Below, piece by piece: positions 7,913 through 15,970 of a stretch of DNA of 64,000 nucleotides. The first letter of the stretch is position 1, and each line of letters opens with the position of its first letter. This stretch comes from Caldora sp965222765. Its GTDB lineage: Bacteria > Cyanobacteriota > Cyanobacteriia > Cyanobacteriales > Coleofasciculaceae. Under the pieces are notes generated by a model. The model was given only the letters and a program-made list of their open reading frames with translations, did no database searches and had not been told where the DNA came from. The translations under genes and the position numbers were made by a program. The DNA lies in NCBI GenBank assembly GCA_965222765.1, contig CBDCVG010000043.1:124001-188000 (forward strand), written 5' to 3'.

Positions 7913-8803
7913 ATGGCAAACAGCTGGTGGGAAATTAAAATTCTCTGTGACTCTGCTTTGGAGGATTTAATCTTCTGGCGACTGGAAAAATTTGGTTGTC
8001 GTGGTATGTCCAGCGAAGTCAAGGGAAATTCCCACCTTTTGTGTAGTTATCTACCTCAGATAGAGGCACAACTATTGGATTTAGCGGCTCTTTCCCTATG
8101 GCTGCGTCAGGATGCCCTCACTCTGGGACAGCCAATACCGATGATGCATTGGCGTTTGATTGATGAGGAGGACTGGGCTAGTAATTGGAAGCAGCACTGG
8201 CAACCACAGGATATTGGCGATAAATTGTTGATCTACCCTGCCTGGTTGCCGGAGCCAAAACTCTCTGAACGTCTGCTATTACGCCTTGATCCTGGAGCTG
8301 CATTTGGTACTGGTACTCACTCGACTACTCAGCTTTGCCTAGAAGCTTTGGAAATGCGATTAGGAGATGGCAGTAATGGTGTAGTGGCTGATATTGGTTG
8401 TGGCTCTGGTATTCTCTCTATTGGAGCTGTATTGCTAGGTGCGAAAAAGGTCTATGGGGTTGATATTGACCCCTTGGCCGTGCGTTCTGCCCGCAGTAAC
8501 CGTGACTTGAATCAAATTAGTGCTCAGCAAATGGTTGTGGAAAGAGGCAGTATTGACAAGTTACAGAAGCTAACTAACAATCAATTAGTAGATGGAATTC
8601 TCTGCAATATTCTGGCAGAAGTAATTATCGATTTAATTCCAAACATGAGTGCCCTTGCTGGTCCTAAAACTTGGGGTATTCTTAGTGGAATTTTGTTAGA
8701 TCAGGCTAAATCAATTGCTGATATCCTGGAACAATATAACTGGATTGTGGCAGCCCTCTGGAAGCGTCAAGAATGGTGTTGCTTTAATATTAGAAGATCT
8801 TAG
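7913..8803 (+). CDS. prmA: Ribosomal protein L11 methyltransferase (PrmA)
   Basis: SAM-dependent methyltransferase that trimethylates ribosomal protein L11. At 296 residues it has the family length. The N-terminal substrate-recognition domain (1-100) leads to DPGAAFGTGTHSTTQLCLE, the PrmA signature, then motif I VADIGCGSGILSIGA and the acidic VYGVDIDPLAVRSA. CNILAEVI corresponds to the NIL motif of the active site. It sits downstream of serA and may be read from the same transcript. No defect is seen. Confidence 0.95.
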   Translation: MANSWWEIKILCDSALEDLIFWRLEKFGCRGMSSEVKGNSHLLCSYLPQIEAQLLDLAALSLWLRQDALTLGQPIPMMHWRLIDEEDWASNWKQHWQPQDIGDKLLIYPAWLPEPKLSERLLLRLDPGAAFGTGTHSTTQLCLEALEMRLGDGSNGVVADIGCGSGILSIGAVLLGAKKVYGVDIDPLAVRSARSNRDLNQISAQQMVVERGSIDKLQKLTNNQLVDGILCNILAEVIIDLIPNMSALAGPKTWGILSGILLDQAKSIADILEQYNWIVAALWKRQEWCCFNIRRS

Positions 8804-8861
8804 TAATTTCCCAATACAAAAATCCTCACTTAAGGTGATTTCCAAGAAACAATGTACCTAT

Positions 8862-8899
8862 CGTAGGGTTTGTTAGCGAAGCGTAAGGCACCGCATTGC
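8862..8899. repeat. Short palindromic intergenic repeat (GTTAGCGNAGCGTAA type), copy 1
   Basis: A GTAGGGTTTGTTAGCGAAGC unit that resembles 12601-12631, where the reading is GTAGGGTGTGTTAGCGTAGC followed by GTAACGCACC. It is a common type of imperfect inverted repeat between cyanobacterial genes. Non-coding. Confidence 0.45.
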
Positions 8900-8973
8900 G
8901 GGTACAATCATTATCAAAAATCGCCTAATTTCTAACTAGAGGTCAAGCCTAAAAAGCTTTAAGCTTAGTTCCT

Positions 8974-10173
8974 ATGCGAACAGTTGCTCAAATCAATGAT
9001 AAAATCCTCCGCCGTTGTGCAGTGGTATGGACTGTAGAAGAATTAAAAGCACGAGTGGCAGATGTAGGTGTGACTCAGGCGGCGAAACAAGTGGATATCA
9101 TTACCACCGGTACCTTTGAGCCAATGGAGTCTTCCGGTGCAATTATCAATCTGGGACATACAGATCCACCTATCAAAATTCGTCAGTGTTGGCTGGATAG
9201 AGTGCCAGCCTACCCTGGCTTTGGGGCAGTGGATTTGTATTTAGGGGCAACTCAAGTGGTAGATTACACCGGTACTGGTGACATTCCAGACTCAGAGGAA
9301 TTAAGAGAACGTGGTGGCGGACACATCATTGAAGACTTAATTGCCGGTAAAACAATACAATTGCGAGCCCTTGGATATGTAACAGACTGCTATCCCAGGG
9401 CGTCTTTTGAGACAACAATTACTCGCGATACAATTAACCAGTTTTATTTATTTAATCCCCGCAATCTTTATCAAAACTTTATTGTTGGTGTTAATGGGGG
9501 AGATCGTCCCCTATTCACTTATTTAGGTCCCCTACAGCCGAGGCTTGCCAATGCAGTTTACTCCAACCCAGGAGAAATTTCTCCCCTACTCAATGATCCA
9601 GAACTCAAGCTCATTGGGATTGGCACAAAGATTTTCCTAGGTGGAGGCATTGGTTACATTGCTTGGGAAGGAACCCAACATTTCCCCTTGCAAAAACGCC
9701 TTCCTAATCGAACACCAGTAGGACCGGCAGCCACTCTTGCCTTAATTGGAGATGCTAAGCAAATGAACCCTAAGTGGGTGAGGGGTTGCTACTTCAAAAA
9801 TTATGGTCCTTCTCTGATGCTGGGTGTTGGTGTGCCACTACCAGTCTTAAATGAAGAAGTTGTCAAATGCTGTGCTGTCGAAGATAAAGACATTGTCGCA
9901 CCAGTTGTGGACTTTTCTATTCCCCGACGTGTCCGTCCTACTTTCGGTTTAGTGAGCTATGCTCAATTAAAGTCTGGTCGTATGACGATTGATGGCAAAT
10001 CAGTACGGGTAGCTCCCCTGGCTAGTATTTTTCTCTCACGACAAGTAGCTTGGGACTTGAAGGAATGGATTGAGCAAGGGGAATTTACCCTTACTGAACC
10101 AGTCGCGCCAATTCCGATGAATAGCTCGTTTCTTCCTCAAGACCGATGGGATTCTCAAATTGCCCTAGATTAA
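8974..10173 (+). CDS. Homocysteine biosynthesis protein (HcyBio/DUF39 family)
   Basis: A 399-residue member of the HcyBio (formerly DUF39) family. In methanogens its relative, with a NIL-ferredoxin partner, takes part in sulfide-dependent homocysteine formation from aspartate semialdehyde. Here only the core domain is present, with no CBS or NIL/ferredoxin domain and no such partner next door. Candidate conserved residues are the cysteines in RQCWLDR, VTDCYPR and RGCYFKNYGPS, and the glycine-rich KIFLGGGIGYIAWEGTQH. The cyanobacterial role is unproven. It stands alone, 170 bp after prmA. Confidence 0.8.
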   Translation: MRTVAQINDKILRRCAVVWTVEELKARVADVGVTQAAKQVDIITTGTFEPMESSGAIINLGHTDPPIKIRQCWLDRVPAYPGFGAVDLYLGATQVVDYTGTGDIPDSEELRERGGGHIIEDLIAGKTIQLRALGYVTDCYPRASFETTITRDTINQFYLFNPRNLYQNFIVGVNGGDRPLFTYLGPLQPRLANAVYSNPGEISPLLNDPELKLIGIGTKIFLGGGIGYIAWEGTQHFPLQKRLPNRTPVGPAATLALIGDAKQMNPKWVRGCYFKNYGPSLMLGVGVPLPVLNEEVVKCCAVEDKDIVAPVVDFSIPRRVRPTFGLVSYAQLKSGRMTIDGKSVRVAPLASIFLSRQVAWDLKEWIEQGEFTLTEPVAPIPMNSSFLPQDRWDSQIALD

Positions 10174-10303
10174 TTTAGGTTTTAGGTTTTAGGTTGAGAA
10201 AAAACAGTAAGTTTGAGTTATTTTCCTGTAAATACTCTTGATGAAGGATAATAACTTTGCCAATAACTCAAAAATCTCATTACCTAACACCTAACACCTT
10301 TTC

Positions 10304-11287
10304 TTAAGTACTACCTCCACGCTGCTTTTGGCTATGCTTAATCGGTTTAGGTAAAGGTTCTCGGCGTTTAGTTGGCGTCACTGCTACTGGGCGATCACCT
10401 GAACTAAAGGAGCGCTTATTGGAAGTTTTCTTGTTTTTATAGGAATGCTTTTTACCGGAAGTTTTTTTGCCTGGTCTTTTTTTTCTGAGAGGCATCATAC
10501 CAATGTCATTGGCTTCCTTAATTAACAGAGTATTCCCCTGCAACTGCACATGTAAATCCCAAAAGCGACCCAGTACTTTCTCTCCTAGAATCCCTTTGAG
10601 ATTGATCTTAAAAAACTTAGGTGATTCTGACTCTTTACGAGGAGATTGCCTAATCTTGATGACTACTCGTTCCTGTTCTTTTGAGTGGTAGATTACCTCA
10701 CCACGAATAGAAAAATAGCCATTTTTAAAAACGGGTGAAACTTCAGCTTGAGAAACTTCTTCAGAGCTTTTTACTTCTGATTCCTCAGAAACTTGTTCAG
10801 ACTCAGCAGATCTGGTTGATGTTGTTTTATTAAGTTTTTCTGGCTCCCAAACACCGACAATTTGGACGTGTAAGTTATTGTCTTCTTGCCTGGATCGAGG
10901 ATAAACAACCCAAAGATGGGGTTGTGCTAAGTCCAAGTGATTTTTGACTAAGCTCATCACCCTACCTAGTAACACAGCATCAATTAGGGTTCCATCTGTT
11001 GTTACTAAAGTACCTCGAGTCAATTGCTCTGCCGAGGGCATATATTGTCCCTTGATTAGCCCGATAGCTCGGTACTGCTTGGGTTCACTCGGGGGAGGAA
11101 TTGGTTGTTCTCGCTGAACGTTTGGTGGCATAGTCCCGGTTGAATCAGCTGTAGCAGTTGAGTTAGTGACGTTTGGAGAATCGCCAACTGGCGTTTCTGG
11201 GGGTTGGTTTGATATTGTTGGTGTTTCTGGCGACTGAACTCCAGAAGCATTGGGTGATTCGGTAGACAGATTCACAGAAAGATTCAT
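10304..11287 (-). CDS. Conserved cyanobacterial hypothetical protein, disordered N-terminus and basic tail
   Basis: A 327-residue protein that I do not recognise by function. Residues 1-70 are Ser/Thr/Pro/Asn-rich and low in complexity. A folded core (about 72-255) begins KQYRAIGLIKGQYMPS and contains DAVLLGRVMSLVKNHLDL and a second beta-rich block after an acidic linker. The last 60 residues are strongly basic (KKRPGKKTSGKK onwards), which suggests RNA or DNA contact. The start is well supported: GGAGG lies 14 bp upstream of the ATG. It is divergent from the TPR gene at 11665. Confidence 0.7.
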   Translation of the reverse strand: MNLSVNLSTESPNASGVQSPETPTISNQPPETPVGDSPNVTNSTATADSTGTMPPNVQREQPIPPPSEPKQYRAIGLIKGQYMPSAEQLTRGTLVTTDGTLIDAVLLGRVMSLVKNHLDLAQPHLWVVYPRSRQEDNNLHVQIVGVWEPEKLNKTTSTRSAESEQVSEESEVKSSEEVSQAEVSPVFKNGYFSIRGEVIYHSKEQERVVIKIRQSPRKESESPKFFKINLKGILGEKVLGRFWDLHVQLQGNTLLIKEANDIGMMPLRKKRPGKKTSGKKHSYKNKKTSNKRSFSSGDRPVAVTPTKRREPLPKPIKHSQKQRGGST

Positions 11288-11664
11288 ATAACCTCTAACC
11301 TCCTAGCGGCGGAGACACATTACCCGTTATGGGGGTTCGGCTGACTTGACTAAGAGTCTTTTGCTCAACACTATCTAGCTGTTGGTTGTTTCAGAAACAA
11401 TGACTTGAGGTTGAACAACCAAAAAACTCCTAGGTGAGAAAACTTAATTATCAGCCTGCCTATTGTATAAAATGCAATGGGATGATCGGTATATCCGTAA
11501 AGTTTATGGAATCTTTAATGGTAGAACCTTATAACTATACTAACTCTAGGCTGAATTTTGCCCAGATTCTGGTGGGTTTGAGGTTCAGGGCAGGGTAGAA
11601 TAAAAAATCCTCGCTGTCTCAGCACGAGGAGTGTCAAAATGTAATTAGAGTTCAAGGAAGTTTT
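11288..11664. other. Divergent promoter region with a minus-strand terminator-like hairpin
   Basis: 377 bp between divergent genes. It holds both promoters, an inverted hairpin at 11602-11630 listed separately, and no ORF or recognisable repeat family. Confidence 0.5.
11602..11630 (-). terminator. Terminator-like hairpin on the minus strand, no obvious gene upstream
   Basis: On the minus strand TCCTCG and CGAGGA pair around an 11-nt loop that can fold further (CTG/CAG). They are followed directly by a six-T run. No minus-strand gene ends here, so it either blocks antisense transcription or ends a short unannotated RNA. Confidence 0.45.
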
Positions 11665-12567
11665 GTGTCTCAAAAGCGCAGTCCCTGGTTAAATCTGGTA
11701 TTGATATTGGCGGTGCTGGCATTTGTCGGTTTTTCAATGATTCCTTTGATTGGAAGTATCTTCGAGGGAAATGAACCGACAGCAGGAGCCTCACCAGCCG
11801 CAACACCAACAATTTCTTCAGAACAGCAGGCAAAACTCGAAGCTGAGGCGAAGGGCTATGAATTAGTTGTGCAGAGGGAGCCAAACAATACCACAGCACT
11901 GCGAGGGCTGGTAGAGGCAAGGTTGCGGCTTGGAGATATTAAAGGAGTGATCTCGCCCCTAGAACAGTTGGCAAAGCTAAATCCTGACCAGACTGATTAT
12001 GTTATATTGCTGGCTCAGGCTAAGCAGCAAGTTGGCGATCGCGAAGGAGCAGCTCAAGCCTATCGTGATGTACTAGCCTCGGAACAGGGAAACATGAATG
12101 CCTTGCAAGGGCTTGTCAGTCTATTAGTACAGCAAGGTCGCCCAGAAGCAGCAATTGGCGAGTTGCAAAAGAAGCTAAAAACAGCAGCATCTATTAATGA
12201 GTTTCAGCCCAATACGATCGATATCGTTGGCGTACAGATGTTGTTAGGTCAAGTTTACGCTAGCCAAAAGCGCTACACAGAAGCGCTCACAGTCTATGAT
12301 GAGGCTATTAAGTCTAACGAAGAAGCTTGGAGACCAGTTCTAGCTAAAGCATTGATTTTTAAACAACAGGGTAAAACGGCAGAAGCAGAACCCCTCTTCA
12401 CAAAAGCCATTTCTCTAGCACCAGCTCAACACAAAGACCAAATTCAACAGTTAGCAAGTCCATCAGAGCAACCAGAGCCTAATAGTTCACCTACCAATGA
12501 GACTACCAATGAGACTACCAATGAGACTCCTGAACTGCCAGAGTCGATCCCAACAGTGAGTCCTTAA
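11665..12567 (+). CDS. Membrane-anchored TPR protein
   Basis: A 300-residue protein with a GTG start. One N-terminal transmembrane segment (about residues 9-29, LNLVLILAVLAFVGFSMIPL) is followed by a low-complexity linker and four to five tetratricopeptide repeats (about 55-260, e.g. AQAYRDVLASEQGNMNALQG). The tail contains three 12 bp tandem repeats (12495-12530) that encode TNETTNETTNET. The topology suggests an inner-membrane or thylakoid scaffold with a soluble TPR domain, a common cyanobacterial class. The partner is unknown. Confidence 0.75.
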   Translation: MSQKRSPWLNLVLILAVLAFVGFSMIPLIGSIFEGNEPTAGASPAATPTISSEQQAKLEAEAKGYELVVQREPNNTTALRGLVEARLRLGDIKGVISPLEQLAKLNPDQTDYVILLAQAKQQVGDREGAAQAYRDVLASEQGNMNALQGLVSLLVQQGRPEAAIGELQKKLKTAASINEFQPNTIDIVGVQMLLGQVYASQKRYTEALTVYDEAIKSNEEAWRPVLAKALIFKQQGKTAEAEPLFTKAISLAPAQHKDQIQQLASPSEQPEPNSSPTNETTNETTNETPELPESIPTVSP

Positions 12568-12600
12568 ACAGAGCTCAGGACTTACGCAAAACCTCCATTT

Positions 12601-12631
12601 GTAGGGTGTGTTAGCGTAGCGTAACGCACCT
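12601..12631. repeat. Short palindromic intergenic repeat (GTTAGCGNAGCGTAA type), copy 2
   Basis: GTAGGGTGTGTTAGCGTAGC followed by GTAACGCACC: the two halves are imperfect inverted copies. It is related to 8862-8899. It lies 7 bp from the stop codon of the STAND gene at 12638, whose TPR array ends early. Confidence 0.5.
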
Positions 12632-12637
12632 TTGAAT

Positions 12638-14533
12638 CTATTGCTCCCCAACTTTCCTTCTCAATTCAAGTGCTTTCAGATCAAGAGATTCTGCTTTATC
12701 GTACCTACCCTGTAACTTGTAGATATGTGCTAGATGATTGACGCTGGTAGCTACATGGGGATGATCATTCCCTAGACGAGTTTTTGTCGCTAAATAACAC
12801 TGTTCATACCAGTTAACTGTTTGCTCATAATCTCCTTGTCCCTGATAAAAACGAGCTAAACCAACAAAAGGAAAGATTAAATCTTCATCATTTAACCAGT
12901 CGCTTTGAGCTGTTGCTGCTTCCGCTAAGTGAGGAATAGCGGGAGTGAGTTCTGTAATTTGTCTTTGAGTTGGAGTCTCTGGAATTTTTTGTGCCTCTGC
13001 CACCATAACTTGACAAAACACTAGCTTCAATTGGTTTGCTTCGATTAATTGCTCCAGCTTACCTCGGAAAAATTCTCGAATTAGCGGGTGTAGTTGATAG
13101 TTACCTTGACTATACCTCTGTAGTAGACTCAAATTTATTAAAGACTGATCTCTAGCATCTTCTACATCTTCCTTGTCTTGCTCCGGTAAGCACTTTTCCA
13201 CTAATTCCCAAGGAATAGGGGCTAAAGCAAACAGACTCAACAAGCATCCTAATTGTTGTTCTGACTCATCTAGTTCTTGCCAACTCAACTCCAAAGCATC
13301 AGCAACCCCCAACCTCGCTGTCATATCTTCAGAAGGTTGCTGTAATGAGCGGTGCTCTAGCTCCAATCGCTGACGCATTTCAGCTAGAGACAAATCTGAC
13401 TTGCTCTTCAAATATCGCCCAACCAGCTCCAAACCTAAGGGTAAAAATCCCAATTCCTCACAAAGCTCTTTTGCTTGATCAAGTTCCTTTGTAATACGCT
13501 CTTGTCCCACAAATGATACCAATAATTCCAAAGAGGCGTTCTTCGACAGACCCTCTAAGTTGATTTGCACAAAAGACTCACCCAATAATTGCTTTCTGGT
13601 GGTGAAGAGTATCTTGAAGCGTGGCTCGGCTGGTGGCAGATAGGGCTTGACTTGTAGATAGTCTCTCACATCATCCCAGATCAACAACACCTCACCCTCT
13701 TGCCAATTTCGCCAACAGTAAGCCACCTGCTCTTCCAAATTGCACTCGGATGGCGGCTGTAAGTTAAACTGAATTTTGGCAAAACTCAGGATTTGAGTTC
13801 CCAATTCACCCTTTCCCGCCTCTAACCAGCAGATGCCACCGGGGTAAGTACCTTGCTCTTGATCTAACAGGGCATATTGCAGAGCCAGTTCTGTTTTCCC
13901 AACACCCCCCATTCCAGTAATAGCAGAAATAGCGACTCGTTCTGTCTGTTGTAATTGTTGGTGTAGGGTTTCAATAGCTTCAGTGTGTCCAACAAACTTA
14001 ATCGCGCCGCTGCGGGGTAGGTTTGAAGGGATACTGGCAGTTTGAACAGCAGTTACTTCATCTAATTCATCTGGGTTATTTTGATCAACTAAAGCTGTTG
14101 CAAAAGTAACCTCTTTTTGTAGTGCTTTTGATCTTGTTGATCGTCGGCGTTCCCACTCTTGATCAAACCGTTCCAAATTCTTGGTTTTGTCTTTTGACCA
14201 TAGGGTTAGGGTAAAATTCCAGTCATCTGAACCCCGCTTCTGTGCCCGATTATCTTCCAAAATCCCCAGAAAGTCTTCCATCCGATGAAGAGCTTCTCGG
14301 ATTTGAGCTTTGGTAAGCTTACCTAGATATTGATCATTTTGGGTCAGTTCTGCTAAAACTCTGAGCTTAGTGTTGACATGTAGCTTGGGATTAGTCGAGT
14401 TTTCAGAATTCCAACGGTATTGGATATCAAGATGCTCATAACCCTCCAACTCAACATTCACAAACGCCAGCAATGCTTCAAGCACGCAAAGAACTCTCTT
14501 TTTTACTCGAGATCCATAGGTGGCTCTTGGCAT
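12638..14533 (-). CDS. NB-ARC STAND ATPase with short TPR tail
   Basis: A 631-residue STAND-class signal-transduction ATPase. Residues 1-145 form a charged helical N-terminal module I cannot name (it starts MPRATYGSRVKKRVLCVLEA). An NB-ARC domain follows with Walker A GMGGVGKT (207-214) and Walker B VLLIWDD (about 282-288), then a GLPL-type motif (LGFLPLGLEL) and a winged-helix region. Only about two kinesin-light-chain-type TPRs are left (YEQCYLATKTRLGNDHPHVA and the next), and the protein stops abruptly after ELRRKVGEQ, where relatives usually continue with more repeats. It probably acts as a nucleotide-switched sensor. No effector gene is adjacent. Confidence 0.85.
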   Translation of the reverse strand: MPRATYGSRVKKRVLCVLEALLAFVNVELEGYEHLDIQYRWNSENSTNPKLHVNTKLRVLAELTQNDQYLGKLTKAQIREALHRMEDFLGILEDNRAQKRGSDDWNFTLTLWSKDKTKNLERFDQEWERRRSTRSKALQKEVTFATALVDQNNPDELDEVTAVQTASIPSNLPRSGAIKFVGHTEAIETLHQQLQQTERVAISAITGMGGVGKTELALQYALLDQEQGTYPGGICWLEAGKGELGTQILSFAKIQFNLQPPSECNLEEQVAYCWRNWQEGEVLLIWDDVRDYLQVKPYLPPAEPRFKILFTTRKQLLGESFVQINLEGLSKNASLELLVSFVGQERITKELDQAKELCEELGFLPLGLELVGRYLKSKSDLSLAEMRQRLELEHRSLQQPSEDMTARLGVADALELSWQELDESEQQLGCLLSLFALAPIPWELVEKCLPEQDKEDVEDARDQSLINLSLLQRYSQGNYQLHPLIREFFRGKLEQLIEANQLKLVFCQVMVAEAQKIPETPTQRQITELTPAIPHLAEAATAQSDWLNDEDLIFPFVGLARFYQGQGDYEQTVNWYEQCYLATKTRLGNDHPHVATSVNHLAHIYKLQGRYDKAESLDLKALELRRKVGEQ

Positions 14534-14829
14534 ATGTCTAAGCAGGAGATTCGCTCAAAAAGTTTGGGGAAACCCCAAACTATATACTACCCTAAAATAT
14601 CTTAAAATCTTGATTATGCAGGTTTTTACCTACCAAAATTTAACAATTGATTTGGGGTACTACCCCAAAGTTATAGTTGCAGAGATGTGATGGTAAGGCA
14701 TTAACTAGTGTGATTTAGGAATGTGATTTTTAAGGCATGATATTGCTAAACGCAAAAAAGGCGAGGTGTCAGCTCGCCTAAATTTACAATATTCCCTAGA
14801 TATTTAGGAGTGCTTCAGACTCCTTAAAT
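14534..14829. other. Intergenic region upstream of the STAND gene
   Basis: 296 bp. It holds the STAND promoter on the minus strand and the terminator of the small membrane protein gene (listed separately). There is an imperfect repetition of a GGGGAAACCCCAAACTATA / GGGGTACTACCCCAAAGTTATA type near 14568 and 14651, the nearest thing to an operator pair. Confidence 0.4.
14754..14778 (-). terminator. Rho-independent terminator of the 14830-15048 gene
   Basis: On the minus strand GGCGAG and CTCGCC pair around a 7-nt loop and are followed directly by six T residues (the complement of 14754-14759). It starts about 50 bp after the stop codon of the small membrane protein gene. Confidence 0.8.
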
Positions 14830-15048
14830 CTAGCTATTGTCTTTTTCATCCTCTTTGTCGTTTTGCTTTGTTGGCCGCTTTTTCTTTTGCTGAGGACTTT
14901 CGTCAATACCATTAAGCAGTTTGGCGATCGCCGGGGGTATCACATCTGCTCCGGGTTGAGGTTGGTTATCTTGATTGATAACACCAACCATAAATCCCCA
15001 GCAAAGTATAGAAGCAGCTACTAAGCGTGCAAAATTGAACAAGCTCAT
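14830..15048 (-). CDS. Small single-pass membrane protein, hypothetical
   Basis: A 72-residue protein supported by a good ribosome-binding site (GGAGAA, 8 bp before ATG) and its own terminator. Residues about 5-24 are hydrophobic (FARLVAASILCWGFMVGVIN), like an uncleaved signal anchor. A proline-rich linker and a highly charged tail (KKKRPTKQNDKEDEKDNS) follow. The strong terminator and RBS argue that the gene is real. I know no function for it. Confidence 0.65.
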   Translation of the reverse strand: MSLFNFARLVAASILCWGFMVGVINQDNQPQPGADVIPPAIAKLLNGIDESPQQKKKRPTKQNDKEDEKDNS

Positions 15049-15606
15049 TGACTATTTCTCCATTATCAGGATTATTAGAGTTCCCTGACGCAGGTCGTTA
15101 ATGATCGAAGTCAGTGAGCGCAGGAGGTGTCTAGTAGCCCCCAGAGCATAGCTAGGCACATACACCTGCTTTGCTCTATCGAAGTTTAACACCTTTTGTA
15201 TTAGGTTGCAACTCTCATTCTTGGTTCAAAACACAATGGGGCAATAATTTCAAGCAATTTTTGCAATCTTTGAAAATCTTTTGCTTACCTGTGTTCCTTG
15301 CACCTCAATTATGGGTTTAAGTAGGTGAGTATAGAATAAATCCGCATGGGTAGTTATCTTTGGCAAAACAAGATTAAACACTGACTATATCAAGGCTTCA
15401 GTTTAGGTGTAGGTTGGGTTGACCGAACGGATACTATTGGCGAAATCGCTCGAAGGGTTGTAGGGGTGTATTGCATACACCCAATCTAATGGATTGAGAT
15501 ACCGATAGATGCTGAATTGGGCAAATGCAATTTGCCCCTACAATTTACAAAATGTTTCGCCAACAGCATCAGGAAAGAAACCCAATATCCAAGCACATTT
15601 GTGTTG

Positions 15607-15631
15607 GGTTATTTCCGCCGCGCTGCACTAG
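15607..15631 (+). repeat. Solo right end of the CTAG MITE
   Basis: The 25 bases, running from GGTTATTTCC to GCACTAG, match the right end of the full MITE copy at 57795-57905 almost base for base. The heptamer core and left end are missing. Confidence 0.7.
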
Positions 15632-15634
15632 TGA

Positions 15635-15689
15635 TACCTTGGAAAATGCGATCGCCCAAGCTTATGCAGCAATGGATTGCATTCAATTT
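15635..15689 (+). pseudogene. Short purD-like fragment
   Basis: The frame starting GATACCTTGG reads DTLENAIAQAYAAMDCIQF. This resembles the C-terminal part of phosphoribosylamine-glycine ligase, where an AIxxAYxAVDxIxF segment precedes the YYRRDIG motif. The match stops where a fragment of the STAND gene begins. It has no start or stop of its own and is a captured gene piece. Confidence 0.45.
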
Positions 15690-15726
15690 AAGGAAAGATT
15701 AAATCTTCATCATTTAACCAGTCGCT
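15690..15726. repeat. 37 bp duplicate of part of the STAND gene
   Basis: Identical over 37 bases, in the same orientation, to 12868-12904 inside the NB-ARC/TPR gene (starts AAGGAAAGATTAAATCTTCA). Chance is unlikely at this length, so it is a partial duplication 2.8 kb from its source. Confidence 0.75.
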
Positions 15727-15970
15727 ATTTTGACCAAAATCTCAAGGGAAATCACCAAAAGCGAAACCCAACGCTAATTCTCTCGGTGTTGGGTTTCGCT
15801 ACGCTGCACCCAACCCAATACTGCTCGGTTAAGAGAAAGTTTCGGTAAAGATGAGCTGGGGGAGCTGGGGGAGCTGGGGGAGAAGAATTGGGGCTTATCC
15901 GAGCAGTATTGGCACCCAACCTACAATAGCTACAGCTGACAGCTGAAAAATATTGTTTCTTTACAACCTG

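Larger units (their letters stand above)
15049..15970. other. 922 bp intergenic region built of repeats and gene fragments
   Basis: No intact gene. It contains the promoter of the small membrane protein, an imperfect hairpin near 15118-15167, a (GGGTGTATTGCATACACCC) inverted repeat near 15463-15482, a solo MITE end (15607-15631), a purD-like fragment (15635-15689), a fragment of the nearby STAND gene (15690-15726), GGTGTTGGGTTTCGCTACGC repeats around 15790, and three 9 bp GAGCTGGGG tandem units near 15851-15880. Confidence 0.6.

Noticed and set aside
15525..15848. 107-codon open frame between the small membrane protein and pepA
   Set aside because: It is a patchwork of a MITE end and gene fragments read through by chance.
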